A stretch of DNA of 64,000 nt from Poa pratensis (GCA_947311845.1 CAMZMU010000041.1:115332731-115396730), one strand, 5' to 3'; counted from the stretch's first letter, positions 23,451 to 34,214 are shown. Numbers and translations: made by a program. The notes: generated by a model from the letters alone, not told the origin.

Positions 23451-24640
23451 ATACGAACATGAATCGCAGATAGTTCGAGTCAACTAAGCACGCCCAAGGG
23501 GCTAGTGTTCTGTATAAGGGTGTAAGAATCGTCGCCAAGGAATAAAAGATAAGTTTTTCAATTCCGTGAGCCTCTCTTGTTGTCGTGAAGTGTGTTATCC
23601 GTAACAACCCCCAAGCAGGGGGCTGACATGGTGCCGGTGGCTGACAGGTCGAGCGCGAGCAGCCTATCAGTAGGCGCTGCCACCTGATCGTGCCGTACTG
23701 CCGCGGTAAGAAGTGGAACGGGCAGTGCTGTGTTTTAAAGAACCTAAACACAGAAATGCACATTCAACTTTGCTTGCGGGTTGCTCCGGATGAAACACTT
23801 TCACGACATGTAAGGGAGGGTCCATTCTTTTCCTACTGAAAGTGTGTTGTGTGTAGCGCCTCTCCCGGGACAGGATGGATGCTGAAGAGCGGCTCAGGAG
23901 CTGGATACCCGGGAAGGACAGAGTAGATCAAGGACACGGCAAAAACCAGCTAAGTCTTTGCATGTGCATCTGGCATTCTAGGCATAATATCTCGCTCGGA
24001 GTCAATATACCACCAACCTGCGCATGCTTGACAGTTGATGAGAACCTTTGCGGGGGTAATGCGTCCTCCCCGGCGAACGGTCAGATTTCCCTTCTGGCCT
24101 AGTACCCGTGGCTGTGGAGTGGACTCCCGGAAGGCATAGTGCTCTTAGGGGTGCTGCTACTGGTGCGGGCGGTCAGAGCACTTGTCACCTAAGAGATCTC
24201 CTCAGAAAACTTGACGGCGCGTTAGTGCAAAGGAGGTTTGGGAAATGACCCCGGGAGTTGAGCCCTAGGATTGCATTCATCTGAACTTACATTCTGAGTT
24301 TACAATTCTGGATTACATTCAGTCGAAGCTTTTCCTGGATACATATCTAGCCTATGCTACTAAGGCCAGCTCAGGGCTCCTGGCTGTGCAGCTCTGTCTT
24401 TCTGTTTTATTGCCTGCCGGGTGCACTCCGGACTCCCGGGGACGCCTGGGATGAAGGAGGGCATTCGCGCAGGATCTTCAGGGGTCCCATGGGCCGGGGA
24501 ACTTCCGGGCAAACCCCGGCACATGCTGGCTGCAGAGGAGGTGCACATGGTCCACGAACTTATCCATGATGTCTTCCTCATCCTGTACGAAGGGAAGAAA
24601 TCGAGTCAAGGCACAGGATCTTCCCAAGGGTCGTATTGCC
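23451..24640. other. 3' non-coding region of the 16-28 kb gypsy element
   Basis: No supported gene on either strand. Short open frames antisense to and overlapping the integrase 3' end are incidental. The stretch separates integrase from the antisense ORFs. Confidence 0.5.
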
Positions 24641-24644
24641 AGAA

Positions 24645-24959
24645 TCAAGGCGGCCTTACCTTGAAGACATCGTCAAGATCGCAGAGGAGGCGGATCAATC
24701 TCTGATTGCCTGCGGCCTCCTTCCATAGCTCCATCTTGATGGTGTCCTTCCGGATCGCCAGCGCTACCGATGCCTCCATGGCGGCAGAACCGGCGATGTT
24801 CCCCACTGCAGGGAAAACCAAGGAGACTCGAGGGCGAGGATCAACCTCGTCCTTTCTAGTGGCTCGGGCTCCAGCTTCGCTGGGTGCCTCCGCCGCTCCT
24901 CGAAAGACGGACTCCGCCGTCGACACATCGGACAAGGCCCTCTCTGCTTCGCCGGACAT
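24645..24959 (-). CDS. Antisense ORF of unknown function (104 aa)
   Basis: An ATG-initiated minus-strand ORF of 104 codons, opposite in direction to the retroelement. A perfect CTATAAAAG box lies 86 bp upstream (25045-25053), a normal distance for a plant promoter. The protein is Ala/Glu/Arg-rich with a possible helical segment (KMELWKEAAGNQRLIRLLCDL) near the C-terminus. It has no recognisable domain, signal peptide or membrane segment. The end (DDVFK followed by a GTAAGG-like donor at about 24662-24655) suggests this may be a first exon. Function unknown. It could be an extra ORF of the element or a captured gene piece. Confidence 0.45.
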   Translation of the reverse strand: MSGEAERALSDVSTAESVFRGAAEAPSEAGARATRKDEVDPRPRVSLVFPAVGNIAGSAAMEASVALAIRKDTIKMELWKEAAGNQRLIRLLCDLDDVFKVRPP

Positions 24960-25044
24960 TGTTCTGCGGGACGAGGGGAGGCAAAGGAAGAAGAGGAGCG
25001 GAGCAAGGCGAGAAGATGTGGCGAAGGGGTGGAGCTGGATGGTC

Positions 25045-25053
25045 TTTTATAGG
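25045..25053 (-). promoter_or_regulatory. TATA box for the antisense ORF at 24.6-25.0 kb
   Basis: The minus strand reads GGCCTATAAAAGACC. CTATAAAAG is identical to the LTR TATA boxes at 16837 and 27347 and to the one before the B3 gene at 26014. Confidence 0.55.
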
Positions 25054-25349
25054 CCTCCCTGCTCCACCTACCCCTTGACGCTACGGCTGCTGCAGTAATG
25101 GGAGCGCGTTTTGCAAAAAACTCGTTCTCATTCACACGGACGCGACACGAAGACAAGGAGGAAAACAAGATCTTCTTCATTTACAAGGACTACAAGGGGA
25201 CGATCTTTTTTACAACAAAAAGGTTGGCTCCCGCCGAACAAGGAGCACCGCCGTACAATGGAAGACGCTACTTCCAGAAATACGACGTCAAGGCCGCCAA
25301 GGAGGAGGTCAACGAGATCTCCATGGCGCCCGTCCGAAGCTCCTCGCCT

Positions 25350-25936
25350 TCAGGAAGACGAGCTCCCCTCGACCTTGATGTCAGATGAGTTTTCCTCATC
25401 TTCATCCTCGTCGTAGGAGCTCGAGCTGCCGCTGCTGCTCTCCATGCAGCACTCCACGCGTCCGCCATCGACACCGAAGATCTTCACGGAGAGCGTAGCA
25501 TCTCCGTCGTACCGGAACACCAAGCACTGCCCCCTGGACAGGCGGCGGGCACGGGAGAACGACTTCCACCCCGGACCCAGAAGCAGGGCGCCGTCAGTGG
25601 TGCGCTCCGCCATGGCCCAGGAGGGGCCATTGGGGCAGCCTTCCACCTGCAGCCAGAAGCCGGAGGGTCCGATGTCCTCCGTCGCCATCGCGAAGGAATC
25701 CGGCAAGAGAAGCCGGCTGCGAGGCCTGCGGTTCAGATCCACGCGAACTCGAATGGCGCGAAGCTGGTATGAACCATGCTCCTAGGAAGAGGGGCAGCGG
25801 TGCCGCGGCCTCCATGGCCGCCGCGACCGCGAATCCCACGACCTCGCGGAACAGCTCGACCACAAGTGGAGGGGCCACTCTCCGCAGTAGCTGAAGAAGT
25901 ACGAGGGCGTCCAACTCCTCTCTTCGCTCTCGCCAT
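25350..25936 (-). CDS. B3 DNA-binding domain protein, antisense inside a gypsy element
   Basis: The minus-strand ATG at 25936 (MARAKRGVGRPR) starts a short basic/Gly-Arg leader. A likely 3' splice site (TTCCTAG|GAG, exon from 25781) leads into a 144-codon frame ending at 25350. This frame has the plant B3 pattern: YQLRAIRV near the start, SRLLLPDSFA, GFWLQVEG, WAMAERTTDGALLLGPGWKSF, SRGQCLVFRYDGD and LSVKIFG. The C-terminal tail is Ser then Asp/Glu-rich (SSYDEDEDEEN). B3 domains bind DNA in plant transcription factors. No frameshift is visible in the B3 part, unlike the surrounding polyprotein. A CTATAAAAG box lies 78 bp upstream. The first-exon boundary is uncertain. Host-gene capture is inferred. 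Confidence 0.65.
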
Positions 25937-26013
25937 TGGCGCTGGCAGCTTGTGGGGAGGCCTGGAGTTGGACCAAGGAAGAAGATGACCGAAGAGGCTA
26001 GGGGTGCGCCTCG

Positions 26014-26022
26014 CTTTTATAG
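26014..26022 (-). promoter_or_regulatory. TATA box for the antisense B3 gene
   Basis: The minus strand reads CGGCTATAAAAGCGA, 78 bp upstream of the ATG at 25936. Confidence 0.55.
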
Positions 26023-26120
26023 CCGCGGTAGTGCCTCTGCCACGCGTCTCCTCGGTTCATCCGTTAGTGGGAATCGAGGGGGCCCTCGCAGTTATTCCCC
26101 GAGCGGAGTAACTCCAAGAC

Positions 26121-26710
26121 TAAGGATGGCAACGGGGCGGGTTCGGGAAGATATACCAAAAACAGATCCAAATCCAAATCCATGAGCATCACTATTGCCC
26201 ACCCAAGAAAGTATCCATGGGCATGGATGTCGCCCCATATCCAAACCCGTCGGATATCCGGATATCCATGGATATCCACGAGTAATGCATCGGAGTATTA
26301 AATCAACAATATTTCAACCACAAAGTACTTAAAATATGTAGAATCTCAAACAAATCACACCATAAAATACATAATCTCATGTCAATCTCACGAAAAAAGC
26401 CAATACTTCTTATTACAAGTTAGCATTAATTAGTAATGACGTGAATTTGGGTTATTGGGTGAGTTGGGCTTCAAGAATATTAAGTGATGGTCATGGGGAG
26501 AAAATACATAACTCACTGGCATGTGGGTCCCACAAGTCTGTTGGGTATCCATTGGATATCCGTGGAGCTAAATCTTTGCCCGTGACCAACCCATGAGTTA
26601 GCGGATATCCGCCCCATGAAATCCATGGGTAAAAACTGCCCTCCAAACCCTCATCCATCGGGTCGGATATCCATGGATACCGGGCTCCGTGGATAAAATT
26701 GCCATCCTTA
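26121..26710. mobile_element. Non-autonomous hAT-type element (590 bp)
   Basis: Terminal inverted repeats are TAAGGATGGCAA and TTGCCATCCTTA. A perfect 8-bp target duplication, TCCAAGAC, lies at 26113-26120 and 26711-26718; 8 bp is characteristic of hAT elements. The interior is AT-rich and contains many GGATATCC-type palindromes (for example 26252-26276 and 26550-26562). No transposase is encoded. It inserted upstream of the polypurine tract of the surrounding gypsy element. Confidence 0.92.
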
Positions 26711-26826
26711 TCCAAGACCTTCAAGACCATTAGTGAAGCGAAGCTGAGAAGACCAGGTACCCGGGACCCACTTTGACCTATCTTTAGACCATGGCCCCAG
26801 CAGCTGGAGTAAGAGCCACCGGGACC

Positions 26827-26841
26827 ATGCCCGTGGGCTAC
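26827..26841 (+). promoter_or_regulatory. Polypurine tract of the 16-28 kb gypsy element
   Basis: ATGCCCGTGGGCTAC directly precedes the LTR start TGTCGCAACAG. It corresponds to the tract at 16246-16262. It primes plus-strand DNA synthesis in LTR elements. Confidence 0.55.
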
Positions 26842-27773
26842 TGTCGCAACAGTGGAACATGGGGTTCCCCTAGTACTGCCAAAGTGGGTCCACCCCATGT
26901 GGGCCCAAGTTGAAGATGGACAAGACCAAGACTCAAGTCAAGCTGGCGGGTTCACCGTCAAGACACGCAAGGCCTGCATCGACTAAGGGCTCCGGTCCTG
27001 GGGACCTTCCGGGTCCCCGAATCAAGCGAGAAGGCCAGGAAGGACCCGAGAGCCCGAGTTCCCGGCAGGAGGCCAGGCTTCCTCCCGGGTACCTCCTACG
27101 TACCTGTGGATAAGCACTCCACCTCACCACGGAAGACTTGGGAAGCAAGGCGAAGGCAGCGCGGGTGGGAAGCACGCCCCGTGGTGGTGTCAGCTCCTGT
27201 CCACCCCCAAGGTGGACGCTCCCACCTAACCCAAGGGAGACGCTAGGCTGAGGAGAGGCCACGTCTCCCCCTAAACTAGATGAGGAGGGTCCTTCACCCC
27301 GAAGGACCCTCACGCCCCTCACGTGACCCTGTGTCAACCCCTTAGCCTATAAAAGGAGGACCAAGGCACGGAGGAGGGGGAGGTCGGATCAAGGACGAAC
27401 ACAAGCTAGAACCAGAGCAAGACTAGACTAGGGCTGCGAAGGTAGAGAGGAAGGTGATCTGCTCCGGGTCAGGATCTGTCCTTCTTCTACCTCGGGCCAA
27501 AACCCTTCCGGGTACCCTGCCCGGGAGGCTCCATTGTACACCACACTATGAAGAACTCATCAATCCAGACATGCAGGAGTAGGGCTTTTAGCCTCCGGGT
27601 GGCCTGAACCTGGGTAGCTCCTTGTGTCCCTTTGGTTGCATGCTTTGATCGTGGAGAGGAGAGCTTGATCTAGACTCTGCCCAAGAAGACGATTCTCAGC
27701 CTCCTTCGCGCCCCGTGCCGAACCTAAAAGGGGGTATCCTATACTCCCGGTGTCCGTGCAACGAGACACGACA
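26842..27773 (+). repeat. Right LTR of the 16-28 kb gypsy element (932 bp)
   Basis: It begins TGTCGCAACAGTGG and ends GAGACACGACA. A CTATAAAAG box lies at 27347-27355. It is followed by a primer-binding site and gag start as in the left copy, so it also acts as a 5' LTR for a truncated second internal region. Confidence 0.93.
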
Positions 27774-28212
27774 TCTGGCGCGCCAGGTAGGGGGCGCAAG
27801 TGCTGGATTTATCTTCATCAAGTTCATCGGCAAGTTCTTCGTCAAGCATGCCTCCAATGAAGAAGGGAGATCCTGCGGCGTCCAAGCCGGTCTCTCCCTC
27901 GCGCACCCAAGCTTCAGCTGAACGTCGTGCTGGCGCGCGGCGGAGCGCCTCTCCGTCCCCGCCTCCCATGGAGAGGGTGGCGCCGGACGAAGTGGATGGC
28001 CGCGACAAGGACAACGGCCCCGGCGGAGCGGCGGCTCCAAAGGGCGCCACCATGCCTCCTCCTCGCTCAGGGGAGAAGAGCGTCTGCAATGGCACCGGCA
28101 AGGAGCCCACCGCTGGAGGAGGGAACCACGGCGTTCGCCCCAGCGGGGGTCCACGAGCATCCAAGAGCAAGACCTCCGCGCACTCGCCTTCGGACGTGCA
28201 AGCTCGCCAACA
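27774..28212 (+). pseudogene. Second primer-binding site and gag N-terminus
   Basis: 27774-27797 repeats the primer-binding site. The open frame starting ATG at 27848 repeats the gag N-terminus of 17311 onward with few differences; the first copy lacks 24 bp present here just before its ATG. Identity stops abruptly at about 28210, where the first copy goes on into CATGATGCTC and this one into an LTR-like end. The join is a deletion or recombination point. Confidence 0.8.
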
Positions 28213-28213
28213 A

Positions 28214-28688
28214 GGCCATCCGTGCAACGAGACACGACATCTGCACCCACAAGACGGTAGCACCCCCCGCGAACAAGGCCCCGCGAAGATCGAGGAAAGT
28301 GGACCCGGGAAGCTTGATTCTTATGGGTCCCGGTGACGTCTAGGGTAACGACAACCAGGGAGGTGAGGAAAGCGTGATGGTTGAGTAAAGAAGGACAGCC
28401 AGGGAAAAGGTATCAGCGGCCTTGGTCACCCACGTGACGGGGTGCGGGCTCCCCATCCAACCTTTGTGGTGTCCCCTTGAGATAAAAGGAGGACCGGGGG
28501 ACAAGCTAGCTAGGTAGATCAGATCTAGAGTGCTCATTCTTGAGAGAGTACCCAAGAACGCATCTTTGTAGCCCGGATACGCATATCACCACCATATATC
28601 CAGACAAGCAGGAGTAGGGTGTTACGCTTCCGAGCGGCCTGAACCTGGGTAAACTGCTTGTGTGTTCTACTTTCCGCAGCGCTCACTT
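28214..28688 (+). repeat. LTR remnant of another family, left part
   Basis: After an LTR-end-like CCGTGCAACGAGACACGACA (28220-28239) the sequence has LTR features: a GATAAAAGGAGGACC TATA-like box near 28476 and a conserved transcribed region (GCGGCCTGAACCTGGGTA), as in the other LTRs. CACTA no. 2 interrupts it at 28688, and it resumes at 40517. Confidence 0.6.
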
Positions 28689-28990
28689 CACTACAAGAAA
28701 TATGCTATGCTATGACCCCCCATATTGGTCACAGAATTGGTCACGGTCTGTCTTTTGTGACCTTTTTGTGACCAAAAACAGATGGTCAGGTTACGAGCGT
28801 CACTAATGAACGGAAGTGACCTTTTTTTGAATTGGTCATAGAGGTCTATGACCAAATTAAAAGGTCACAGTTTTTATGACCAATATTTTGGTCACGGCCA
28901 ATTTGGCCAGGCCACGTCAGATCCAACGTGGCAAGGCTGACGTGGCAGAATTGTGACCAAATGAAATGGTCGTAGATCAGAATCAGCCCG
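28689..28990. repeat. CACTA no. 2 left subterminal repeats
   Basis: Many copies of TTGGTCA, TGACCAA, GGTCACAG and TGTGACC occur in both orientations. The mirror region is at 40270-40516. Confidence 0.85.
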
Positions 28991-29627
28991 GTCCAGCGCA
29001 GTCATCTAGTTGGGCCGAGCCCAATAATTCAGCCCAATTAATGCTTCATTTCTGGACGGCTACATGGGCCAAGCCCAATAAATTGGGCCTTTTTGCACTC
29101 CAACCTTTTTTGGGCCTTAGCCTTTTTACCGTCCTTTTTTAAATTTCGAAAATATATATATTGCTATTTACTGGAATAAGTCCAACTAAGTCTGGGCCGT
29201 GGCCTTTTTAGAGGCCCATTACTGGATGCAATATTCTTTTGGGCCGTGGCCTTTTTCTGGGTCCATTATGGTTTGAAGGCCTCTTTGTGCACATCCAATT
29301 CAAATTTCAATTCAAATTTCAATTCAAAATCATATTCAAATTCATATTTGTATTCATATTGAAACTCATCAGAGCACAGTAATGCACATAACATCTCAGC
29401 AAGATTTCATATCACAGGAGAATACATTATGTTCACAGGTTCCCAAAATAGAAGGTTCACAGAAATCCAACTTAGCTACGAGTAGTTCCCAAAATGCAGT
29501 GCCAAATTTGTAACTTAGCTACGAGTAGTTCCCAAAATGCAGTGCCATCAAATACACCTAGAGATGGTTCACATAAATTAGACATAAGCCAAAATTTCCC
29601 GGAAATGAAACACTCCCAGGAGGTGAA
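28991..29627. other. CACTA no. 2 interior with short repeats
   Basis: No gene. It holds several GGGCC(T/G)..GCCTTTTT pieces, an ATTCAAATTTCA microsatellite-like run (29295-29360) and a tandem duplication of about 43 bp around 29469-29550 (ACTTAGCTACGAGTAGTTCC twice). Confidence 0.6.
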
Positions 29628-32600
29628 CTAGCTCCCAGTAGCTTTAGCTCCCATCAGTGCCATCAACAGTGCAACCTTTTTCGACATCAGTGCATACTCC
29701 TTGTCACGGGCAACTTGTGCAGCCTGAGAGGCTTCGGACATCTTCCTCATTGCTGACACCTCTTCTCGCAGTGCTTCGGTTTGCTGCTCCGATCTCTCCA
29801 ACTTCTCCTCAAGATCATGGACTTGTGCAGAAACAACAGCAGCGTGGCCCTTGTTCTTAGCTGACCTTGATTGCAGACCAACATTAGCCAGGAAGGTGCT
29901 CTGCTTCACTTCCCCAGGAGGGCACTTGTTCAACGCTTCAGCAACAATTTGAACAGCAGACTTCGGCTCCTCACCTTCTGGTGTTAGTGCATTCTTCATG
30001 ATTTCCATCTCAGCCTGGTACATGTAGGATTGCACATCAACTCAACAATTCAAGAAACAGTACTGCAAGATGTACTGCACAATTATAGATTCAATTTGCT
30101 AATCTGAACCAACACACATGCTAATCTGATGAACACATTCTGCACTGCAAGGTGCACTGCACAATTATAGATTCAATTTGCCCTAAATTGCATTTTTTTC
30201 AGATGAGACCAACACAGAAGTAAGATAAATAGACAAAAACATAGTAACAAGACAATCAGGACTGTGCAGAAGCAAAATATAGCAATGGCTATCTTCATGT
30301 CATATATCAGGAGCATTACCAAGATGTTTGATACATCAATAACAACAGGCAAACAGATGAAGTTTTAGCACATGTGAAGCATAATAGCTATGACTTACTA
30401 TTGCATTACGAGCTGCCTCCGAATACCCTTTCTCCTGGCTGTGCTGAGTGGCCTTAAAATCTCAATGGCACACAGATCTTCACCATTACGGTTCAGCTTC
30501 TGAAATGTTAATCAAATAAACAAACAAGCAAAGTGTAAGCTCTCGGTACAAAAGTTAGTTAGGCCTAACAAACAAACAAACAAACAAACAAACAAACTTG
30601 TTCTTACAGCTTGGTAGATGTGTGCAGCGTAGGACCTTGAACCAGATGTGTGCAGCGTAGGACCTTGAACCAGTTTTCTGGGAGAAGACAACTTTTGCTC
30701 GGTTCTTCTGGTTTAACAGACAAGTTTTCTGCAGAAAATAGTCTCTAATCATGATCTAGCACAGGTAAACATCATGTGCAGAAGATAAACCAACTGCATT
30801 AGACCAAGGGCACATGTTCGTCAAACCTTGTGTCTTGGGGTAGACCACATCTTCACGAGAGCTTGACATTCATCATCTGTCGTATCCGGCACGGGAGACT
30901 TGATGCTGACTTGATTAGCTGCTACCTTGTCAAAGTAGTTCTTTTTGATGTAATGACGTCTGTTCTTGGATATCTTTTCCAGCATATCAGTGCACGCCTC
31001 CTGAACGACCACCGAGTCGGTGTCTATACGGAAATTAGCCTACAAAGACAGTAAACAAGGCAAGGACAAGATTAGTGGAAGCACCTTCAGTTTCAAGCCA
31101 AAGACAGTAACAGAAGTAAGAAAGCACTTTGAGTTACAAAACCAACTTACTTACAGCAACTTTGCCAACATAGTCATTGACTAGAGTACTGTCTTTCTTG
31201 TAATCCTTGAAGTGTGGAAGCACTGGCATGTGCTTTCCGGCAAGGTAACCACCCTCAGAAGCAAACTTTGCAGCCTGCAAAGGCTATTGTGGACGCTTCA
31301 TTCCTTCAGGGATTTGGATAGACACCTTTTTACCCATAGTCTTGGTTAGCCTTTCCAACCCTGTGCCCCTTCTATCCCTTTTCTTGACCACCGTTGACAA
31401 CTCTGAAAATGAAACCAATCTCATAAATAAGAAACTGCAACTGCCAAACAGACACACATACATGCACACATTTATAAAATGCATTAGTAATGAACTTGCC
31501 TTGATCAGGTACACTGACAGCATGCTCTTGTTCTTCACAGAAGACAGAATTCCTGTCCACACTAGGTGTGACAGGGAAGAGGTCCATGCGGACAGTGCTT
31601 CCTCCAGCCATGTTGACTGTACTCCCTTCATCCATGGATTGCAGCTCATCATCTTGATCCTTGCGCAGCGGGCTTGCAGGCTGGTTGGTCGCAGCGGTCA
31701 ACATTGTTTTTTGTTTTGTGACTCTAGTAGGGGCAGGTACCACGGGTTCCAACATTCTCTTTGGGCTGGCTGGAGGATCAGCCATCACCCTTCCAGGAGG
31801 CATTGTGGTAGATGAATCTGAGCTCTTCCTCCTCTTGGTTGTTTTCTTAACAACAGCCTTCTTACTCCTAGAAGTCTGTGGGAGCACAACATATAAACAG
31901 CAAGGATAGCAGCATTAGAACAAAAGTAAGAAAACTGTGTGAGCACAACATGAATTTAAAAAACAAGGAAGCAAGCATACACAGTACTCCCACACATCCC
32001 AAACAAGTAAGAATTTGCACACCTTAACAACTGGCTTCTCCACTACACTGTCCTCAACTTCCTCCCCATCATTATCTTCATCTTCTTTAGGGTTATAGTC
32101 TGAGCTTGCAGTGTCATTGTTGGTCACTCCGCTAACTTCATCTTCTTCACTTCTCATCCTAAGAAATGACCCTAATGCTGCGAGGCCCATAGACTGTAAC
32201 CTGTGGTTGTTTCTCATCATGTTTCTAGCCCTAAGCTTCTCGTACTCGGTGAAAGGTGCCTCTTTAGATAATAAAATAATTACCATTAGATGTATGTTGA
32301 AATGCATGGAAAAGCAAGACAACAATAGCAGCTAAGGTATGCTAGCAGGTTTTATTTTAATTTGAAAATAGCCAAGGTATGCTACCATGTTTTATTTTCA
32401 TTTAAACCTAGTTATTTATGTAAGGTGGACTAACAGCAGACACACAAACTAAACCAAGTTATTAAGAATATATGATTACATTTCCCTTAGCAGATTGACA
32501 CACATCCATAGGTCAAACTGACATAAACAACCGCATAAACAACCCTCCAATTAAGCAGAAAAATAAGCAGAAGCTTATGCACTAAACAAGCATGCATGAA

Positions 32601-32903
32601 ATTAAGCAGATAACATATTCAAACCACATAAACAACCCTACTGCACATGGGTCATCACAAGTTTAATATCACAACAATGTAGCAGATTAAGCAGAAAACA
32701 TATGCAGTTGGCAGAGATCACCATGACAAATCATTGCAACTAACATAACCAACCAAGTGTCAGAGATAACCAATTCAGTTGGCAGTTCGCATATACACCC
32801 CCACACAAAGTTCAGACATTCAGACAGTTACTGATGTAAGGGATCGAATTAATAGGGTAACCAATGCATTGCTCTTACCAACAAACTGACTCTTCTTAGC
32901 CAT
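29628..32903 (-). pseudogene. Ptta/En/Spm-type transposon protein (Transposase_24-like) of CACTA no. 2
   Basis: Multi-exon minus-strand gene. A plausible start is ATG at 32903 (MAKKSQFV, then donor GTAAGAG). Further exons are about 32260-32018 (acidic, DYNPKEDEDNDGEEVEDS), 31876-31500 (basic start, TSRSKKAVVKKTTKRRKSS), 31403-31152 (KFASEGGYLAGKHMPVLP), 31040-30826 (RHYIKKNYFDKVAANQV) and the last, 30018-29628 (EIMKNALTPEGEEPKSAVQ, then an LEEKLERSEQQTEALREEV coiled coil). The C-terminal exon has the form I know for wheat-type CACTA accessory proteins. A TAG interrupts the KFASEGG exon near 31287. A 28-bp tandem duplication lies at about 30620-30675. Likely role: binding subterminal repeats. 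Confidence 0.6.
30568..30597. repeat. (AAAC)n microsatellite
   Basis: About seven uninterrupted AAAC units in an intron of the CACTA no. 2 gene. Confidence 0.9.
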
Positions 32904-33660
32904 CCTTGTCGTGGATGATCTGGAGGTGGTGGTAATTAGGTTGGTGACGTCTGGTTGCCTTAATAGCTTGCAAGATAGAATGAGAAGTAATTAGATAAAT
33001 ATTCAGAAGCTTATGCACTAAACAAGCATGCAAGAAATTAGGCTTATCCACTAAACAAGCCTCATGTATACAAAGGCTTGAACCCACCTCTTTATTACAC
33101 TGCTTCAACTTGCGAAATCCCTGGCCACTACACCTGAAAGGAAGAAGTGGTTAGACACTCTCATCAGAGGGCAAGTCAAGCATCCATGAACCTTAGCTAT
33201 GCAAACCCTAACAAGATAGAAACAACTGCTCAGAGAGCAAGCAATCAAGCATGTCATGAATAAACAGTAACAAGTATTGAGGCTAACATCTAATAGACAA
33301 CCATTTCAGATGCAATATCCTAGAATACATAGCAGATACAATATCCAGAACAACCATGTGAACCACAAGCCGTAGCAAGGCTAGCGAGCAAGTGAAACCC
33401 TCAAGAACCAGAGGCAATATCCTAGAAAAATAGAGGCAATTGCTTAATTATGTATCCTAGAACCAGAGGCAATATCCTAACCAGCGCATGGAACCCTGAG
33501 GCAAGCATAGCATGGAACCCTAGCTATGCAAACCCTAGCTGAAGCCTGCAGAAAGGCCTACCTGAAGAAAGCATAGCATGGAACCCTAGCTGAACAAATA
33601 CGAGCGTTTGGAGAAAGAAACACAGATGGGAGATCGACCGAGACCTGGAGAAAACAAGAT
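32904..33660. other. Upstream region of the CACTA no. 2 Ptta/En/Spm-type gene
   Basis: No supported coding region. Scattered repeats of GGAACCCTAGCTATGCAAACCC and CAGAGGCAATATCCTAG occur at 33420-33590. Confidence 0.45.
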
Positions 33661-34130
33661 GGGAGCCGTGAAGCCGTGATCGTTCACCGTTGTCGTTCGC
33701 CGCTACACGTGGTCGTCGTCGTTCGCCGAGATGGGAGATGGGAGCGTTCGCCGAGCGTGTAGCCGTGGTCGTTCGCCGCTACACATGGTCGTCGTCGTTC
33801 GCCGAGCGAGCGTCTGCCGAGTGTGGCCGTCCGTCCTCACGAGCGCCTCCCGCGTGCGGCCGTCCTCGCGGGCGCCTCCCGCGTGCGGCCGTCGTCGCCG
33901 GTGGAGATCGGAGCGGAGGAGCGGTTGGGATTGTGGATTGGATCTGAGCGGTGGAGGGGTGGGGGATTTCCCTTTTGGGTAGGTGGTGCGGACAGAAAAG
34001 CCCCTGGGCTTTAATTCTTTTGTGGGCATTTTGGACATTTCATGTCAAAGGAGGCGGCCCAGGCGGGATGGTTTTGGTGGGCACGAAATTTTAGGAGGCA
34101 AAATTTAGGCGGGATGGTTTTGGACGAAAA
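33661..34130 (-). promoter_or_regulatory. GC-rich region, probable 5' end of the CACTA no. 2 gene
   Basis: It contains repeated CGTTCGCCG and CTACACGTGGTCGTCGTCG units (33685-33830) and GCCTCCCGCGTGCGGCCGTC twice (33844-33895). There is no convincing ORF. The position fits a promoter/5' UTR for the minus-strand gene; this is inferred. Confidence 0.35.
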
Positions 34131-34214
34131 TTTTGGGATTTTGTCTACTTCAAATATAATTAAACAAGCAGCACTATACATGTATAGAACACTTTACCAA
34201 AAAACAACTGCAAT

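Larger units (their letters stand above)
16340..27773 (+). mobile_element. Ty3/gypsy retrotransposon with antisense extra ORFs, 11.4 kb
   Basis: Left LTR 16340-17260, primer-binding site at 17261, gag-protease-RT-RNase H-integrase to 23450, a 3.4-kb 3' region with two antisense ORFs and a nested hAT element, polypurine tract at 26827-26841, right LTR 26842-27773. Domain order with integrase last is Ty3/gypsy. The protein ends soon after the integrase with no chromodomain, so it is a non-chromoviral lineage, probably Tat-like given the antisense ORFs. The polyprotein has about ten one-base frameshifts and one TAG, so this copy is defective. The LTR is followed by another internal start at 27774, so the element is part of a tandem LTR-internal-LTR-internal structure and no flanking duplication can be assigned. 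Confidence 0.88.

Noticed and set aside
25268..25988. Plus-strand and alternate minus-strand frames over the B3 gene
   Set aside because: Shadows of a GC-rich coding region. Only the minus-strand frame with the B3 motifs has family support.
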